A stretch of DNA of 64,000 nucleotides from Allium sativum (taxonomy: Eukaryota > Streptophyta > Magnoliopsida > Asparagales > Amaryllidaceae): positions 631,968,786-632,032,785 of the forward strand of contig CM060915.1 in the NCBI GenBank assembly GCA_030737875.1, in the 5' to 3' direction. Both the position numbers and the translations under genes were made by a program. The first letter of the stretch is position 1; every line of letters starts with the position of its first letter. Positions 59,938-64,000 of the stretch are shown piece by piece. Under the pieces are notes generated by a model, which did no database searches, had not been told where the DNA came from, and saw only the letters and a list, made by a program, of their open reading frames with translations.

Positions 59938-61098
59938 AAATTGGGTGGTTTCTCTCTGAAACACCCCACCTCCGTTAAGGTCACTCACAGAGGGAATGCC
60001 TTAACTTCGGTGGAGCATTATAGGTAAAAGATGCAGATAAATTACAAGACAGACAAATAAACCAACAGAAACCAAAGTCATTTTATAAACAACTTACTTC
60101 AGTCAAGCTTTTACAACAATTTCCTCAATCATACTTAAATGTAATACATAGAACTTCTGTCTTGATTTAAAAACTTCCAAGAATAAAAGAAGCATAAAAA
60201 CAATGATACTCCCCGATAAAGCATGAACCAGCCATAGCAGTGGAAGAGAGAGAGAGAGTACAAAGCGATACACCAACTAATCTTCAAGCTTGGAAAGAGT
60301 TCCAAGTTAGGCTGAGTTATTCCCTCCTTGACTACCTTGGGGGGGGGAACAGAAGAAAAGAGGCGAAAAAACAACTAGGTCAAACATAAGTCTGGTAAGT
60401 CCAGTGAACTTTCAGCATGCAAACAAGATAAAGGATCATGACATCAATAAACCGAAAATAAGACAATACCATAAAAACAAGGTAACTAAAGACAAGATAA
60501 GTGCAAGGTGAACTGAATGCACTTCTACTTTTTCTCTGCTTCGCTACTACTCTGTTAATATGATTTCTATATTTATCTCTGCACCACCTAACTAGTGTCC
60601 CAACTAGTAATCTATATAAAATGATAATCATGATCCCAACCCCCGTAGTTGTGGTAGCCTTCAGGTGTACATCTATCATGAGGATTCCACCTCAATTAGC
60701 CTAATTGCCATGAACATGTTAGATGTACCCTTACTACCCTATCGATCGGCTCCCTACTTGTATTCATGTTCCATGTGTCTGTGTCAATCGGCCCTCTCTT
60801 GCGTGTAGATACCCTGTGCTGGTCCCACCATTATGTGTATCAATCCTTATGATAGCGACCCGACACGATTCAAGATGCACAGTGTATAACTACTGGTACC
60901 CAGTGCCTGCTTTTTCCTACTTCGGAGTACGTGCACACCCGTAAACCGTCGGAACCTACACTGACATACCCCCTGCCGCTGCTTTGACCGCTTATAATCA
61001 GCCCAGTAATCGTGTCCCACCCTGCTTAGTTCAGGGTACCGTGATACATCCATGTGGGTTACTACTGAAATGGGTCCCCGTTACTAGGGTTTACTATT

Positions 61099-61640
61099 GG
61101 TTAAGTTTGTGGGCCTATATTTACTAATATTACCCACCAACCCGATATGTACTTAACCCTTCCATCAATTCAAGCATTTTTAATAAATAGTTAAGTTTTG
61201 TGGGCCTATATGTACTAATATTACCCACCTACACGAGATGTACTTAACCCTCCCATCGATTCAAGCATGTTTATTTAATAGTTAAGTTTTGAGGGCCTAT
61301 ATTTACTAATATTACCCACCAACCCGATATGTACTTAACTCTTAAACTGATTCAAGCAAGTTTATTTAATGGTTAAGTTTTGTGGGCCTATATTTACTAA
61401 TATCACCCACCAACCCGATATGTACTTAACCCTTCCACTGATTCAAACAAGTTTATTTAATGGTTAAGTTTTGTGGGCTTATATTTACTAATATTACCCA
61501 CCAACCTGATATGTACTTAACCCTTCCACCGATTCAAGCATGTTTATTTAATGGTTAAGTTTTGTAGGCCTATATTTACTAAAATTACCCAACAACCCTA
61601 TATGTACTTAACCCTCTCGCACATTACGCCATATTAGTTA
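61099..61640. repeat. 91-bp tandem array, six units, with inverted-repeat ends
   Basis: GGTTAAGT (or AGTTAAGT) starts units at 61099, 61189, 61280, 61371, 61462 and 61553. Each unit continues GTGGGCCTATATTTACTAAT and reaches ACTTAACC about 55 bp later. Element C has two such units in reverse orientation. Confidence 0.92.
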
Positions 61641-62053
61641 AGTGTTGTCCGCCTATGTTAACTTAACCCACTCATTCATCATGTCTTGTTGGTTAAGTAT
61701 TTCTTATTAACTTGACCCTCGTTACTTATCATGTTGGATCGGTTAAGTGTTTCCTATTAACTTAACCCCTTTCGTTCATCAAGTTATATTGGTCAAGTGT
61801 TTCTTGTTAACTTAACCCCACGTATTCATCTTGTTGTATTAGTTAAGTGTCATCAATCAATTCAAGTTAACTTAACCGACCTACTTGTCATGTTACTTTG
61901 GTTAAGTGTTGCCTTCTTGTGTTAACTTAACCCTACTACAAATCAAGTTATATTGGTTAAGTGTTGCCCTCTTATTTTAACTTAACCTTTCCATAAATCA
62001 AGTTACATTGGTTAAGTGTTTCTAAATTTACTTAACCTCACCCACTTGTCTAA
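61641..62053. repeat. Irregular 50-65 bp repeats of GGTTAAGTG ... AACTTAACC
   Basis: At least seven copies of a GGTTAAGTGTT...TTAACTTAACC hairpin are separated by variable AT-rich spacers such as CATCATGTT or CAAGTTATATT. They bridge the 91-bp and 58-bp arrays. Confidence 0.8.
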
Positions 62054-62330
62054 TTAACATGTTATAAAGGTTAAGTGTTTTAAATTTACTTAATCTCACC
62101 CTCTTGTATAATTAACATGTTATAACGGTTAAGTGTTCTAAATTTACTTAACCTCACCCACTTGTCTAATTAACATGTTATAATGGTTAAGTGTTCTAAA
62201 TTTACTTAACCTCACCCACTTGTCTAATTAACATGTTATAACGGTTAAGTGTTCTAAATTTACCTAACCTCACCCATCGGTTTAGTTAACATGTTGAATT
62301 GGTTAGGTGTTTCCTTAATTGACTTAACCC
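62054..62330. repeat. 58-bp tandem array with GGTTAAGT hairpins
   Basis: TAACATGTTATA starts at 62054, 62113, 62171 and 62229. Each copy is followed by GGTTAAGTGTT, TAAATTTACTTAACC and CACCCACTTGTCT or a variant. A degenerate fifth unit ends near 62330. Confidence 0.92.
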
Positions 62331-62376
62331 TACCAATCTTGACTTAGCTTTATTAAAGCACCAACCACTAACATTA

Positions 62377-64000
62377 TGAGACGACCCGAAATCCCGTTCA
62401 GACGGAAACAAGGGTTATCTTTGGAATATAACACAGAAACAGATAATAGCAGAACAGAATTAAATAAATACACCAGATAATAAACAATAGAATATACTGG
62501 ATAAAAGTAATCATCAGAGTTACACAATACACAGGATCTTACTTAGTACAAATACAGTTCAGCTATACATAAATGTCTACAGCAGAAATAAACAAAATAT
62601 GTACAATAGGAGCTGAACAGCATAAAAAGAAATAAATGATAGAATCCATCTTCAGCTCCCGCTATCCAGAAAAGAACCAGCTAAACCTGAATACAAGGCT
62701 GCCCGTGTAGAAAAAGGGGCACCCAAGTTTGAGAGTGAAACAAACTACGAGTCAGTCATGGGACTGGTATGAGAAATCTACTCAACACATATATAATATG
62801 GCAAATCACAGGACCACGCCACTTTCGTGGAACGGGTTTACTCCATTGGATTGTCAGTGCTTTAAAACAAATCATTCTTTTAAACATCGCTATGCTTTTT
62901 ATAAAAATGAAGCCGTTATAAGACTCAGTTCCCATCACACAATGCAACGCAAACCGGAGGATAGAGTTTTTACCTTATAACGGCCAAATATGCTTGATAC
63001 GAATAAAACAAAGGCATTTGATATTATTCCTAGTGTTTATATGTTTTGAAAACTATTTCAAATCATAACTATCAATCATAGACGGCATTAATGCCCCATA
63101 CCACTATGTCGCCATATATAGGTATACAATCAAAACCGCACGATGTCGTATTTGGAAATTGGATTTCCGTCATGAACCAAGGCAAAAGATAGTCCTTACC
63201 GAATTCGAGACAATCTAGCCCATGTCTCAGGATCAGAGCTCGAGTGACCCTAGGAGCGACAGGGCCGGTCCACCGATGTGGATTAAAATTTCTGAACAAT
63301 ACGTTTCCCCGCCCTTTGGGGCGTAAACGAGCCAACGAATGACTCCATCGGACCCGGATCGTCCGATCAAACCGAGGCGCCTCGCAACAGCAACAACCAC
63401 ATAGGTGAAAAGTATATAAATGTCAGGGCTGGTAGGTCACTGACACCACCCTAGCTAGAAAGAAACGCATGTCCTCCCTGAGGTCCTTCCTCCCGTTTTA
63501 GGTTCATACCGGGGTGTGAGGCTCGCGAATTTACGTTATACACAAAGCTACGCCACACAGGCGGTGCTTTGATCATCACCACAAGACTTTGCTTTTCAAC
63601 AGAAGCCCTGATCACTGCATCTTAGCATGCCACACAGGCAATTCACACCGTGCAACTGATGGCTATCAATCACACAGAACAAATTCCAATGTCGGACACA
63701 CAGTCCATTTACAAGTCCGTTCTGGGTCTGAACGAAACCAGAGGCACTAAATACCTCGCAAACCCTTCGATCAACACGTACGTCTGAACGATCACCACTC
63801 ATTATCCATATTTCGGGATGCCTCCCAATCAGGACCTCGGTTACCATCCAAACGAGGTGAAGATCTCCGGTCTTCGACCACCGTCTTCACCTTCGACTTT
63901 AAATCATCGGTCGATTATTTGAAATGAGAATTAACTCGGCCTTTTCAAATAATTCACGTATATTTAGAATTTCAAATCAATTTATCTCAATGGTTAAATT
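62377..64000 (-). mobile_element. Element B2: diverged copy of the giant LTR family, cut by the window end
   Basis: It starts TGAGACGACCCG and from about 62695 follows the left end of B's LTR: CTGCCCGTGT...AAGGGGCACCC, GTCAGTCATG, AATGCAACGC, GACTCCATCGGACCCGG and ACGTGAAGATCTCCGG-like text recur in the same order as at 5365-6620. Divergence is far above that between the two LTRs of B, with indels. The + strand direction matches B's, so the element also reads leftward. No gene is supported; ORF 63072-63335 (-) is the same shadow seen at 5762-5959 and 13510-13707. Confidence 0.82.

Larger units (their letters stand above)
57342..59956 (+). mobile_element. Element F: LINE (L1-type), 3' part cut off by C2
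   Basis: Only about 20 bp precede the ORF1 start codon, so the 5' untranslated region is short or truncated. ORF1 (DUF4283-like plus zinc knuckle) is followed by ORF2, overlapping by ATGA, which begins an endonuclease. Element C2 interrupts it at 59957. RT and the rest of ORF2 should resume beyond the window. Confidence 0.85.
59957..62376 (-). mobile_element. Element C2: diverged LTR of the C family, opposite orientation
   Basis: Its left end TGAAACACCCC plus TCACTCACAGAGGGAATGC is the reverse complement, with changes, of the right end of C (23690-23739). About 1.1 kb further in, the hairpin array of C is found expanded. The left flank CTCTC would be the target duplication. The right end is hidden because B2 starts at 62377. 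Short ORFs, for example 60380-60679 (-), have no domain. Whether it is a solo LTR or part of a full element cannot be seen. Confidence 0.75.

Noticed and set aside
61099..62330. Telomere-like or CRISPR-like array
   Set aside because: GGTTAAGT is not the plant telomere heptamer, and the units are ordinary tandem repeats with similar spacers inside a eukaryotic LTR.

Overview
The window is plant nuclear DNA, most likely from an angiosperm. It is a nest of transposable elements inserted into one another, and I see no host gene, tRNA, rRNA or organelle insert. The plant evidence is four things: initiator-tRNA-Met primer sites beside LTRs, a Tat-lineage Ty3/gypsy element with two RNase H domains, a chromodomain-bearing chromovirus, and a plant-type LINE whose ORF1 has a DUF4283-like domain and a zinc knuckle. 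I cannot name the species.

Layout, oldest to youngest as inferred from nesting. Element G is a decayed chromovirus on the + strand. Its coding region is 52180-56533, its 3' LTR is 56697-57341, and its 5' LTR is split into 24638-25887 and 50784-51972. Element A is on the - strand with an initiator-Met primer site, and it sits near the start of G's 5' LTR. Its internal region fills 1-2912. Its 5' LTR is cut into 2913-5026, 19487-19873 and 23740-24637. Inside that LTR lie element B (5027-19486, with two LTRs of about 6.7 kb around only 1,033 bp) and solo LTR C (19874-23739). Element D (25888-50783, - strand) is a copia-like element with a broken gag and no pol, also inside G's 5' LTR. Its right LTR is interrupted by element E (34339-48307, - strand), a young Tat-lineage element. 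The G 3' LTR is interrupted by LINE F (57342-59956). F is cut by C2 (59957-62376), a relative of C in the opposite orientation. C2 is cut by B2 (62377 to the window end), a diverged relative of the giant LTR of B.

Insertions B, C, D and E each have matching 5-bp target-site duplications: CAAAA, ATTAT, ACTAT and GATGC.

The most interesting biology is in E. Its gag-pol reads leftward in a single frame, broken by five stop codons but no frameshift. Between integrase and the 3' LTR it carries a separate gene on the opposite strand (36536-40227). I reconstruct this as three exons with phase-consistent GT-AG introns. It encodes a domain resembling the plant 'putative gypsy type transposon' (Transposase_28) family, an Arg/Ser-rich segment, a long coiled coil and a lysine-rich tail. 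Other notable signals are the extreme LTR-to-internal ratio of B, the GGTTAAGT...ACTTAACC hairpin arrays of C and C2, and a CpG-dense palindromic minisatellite in the LTR of A.
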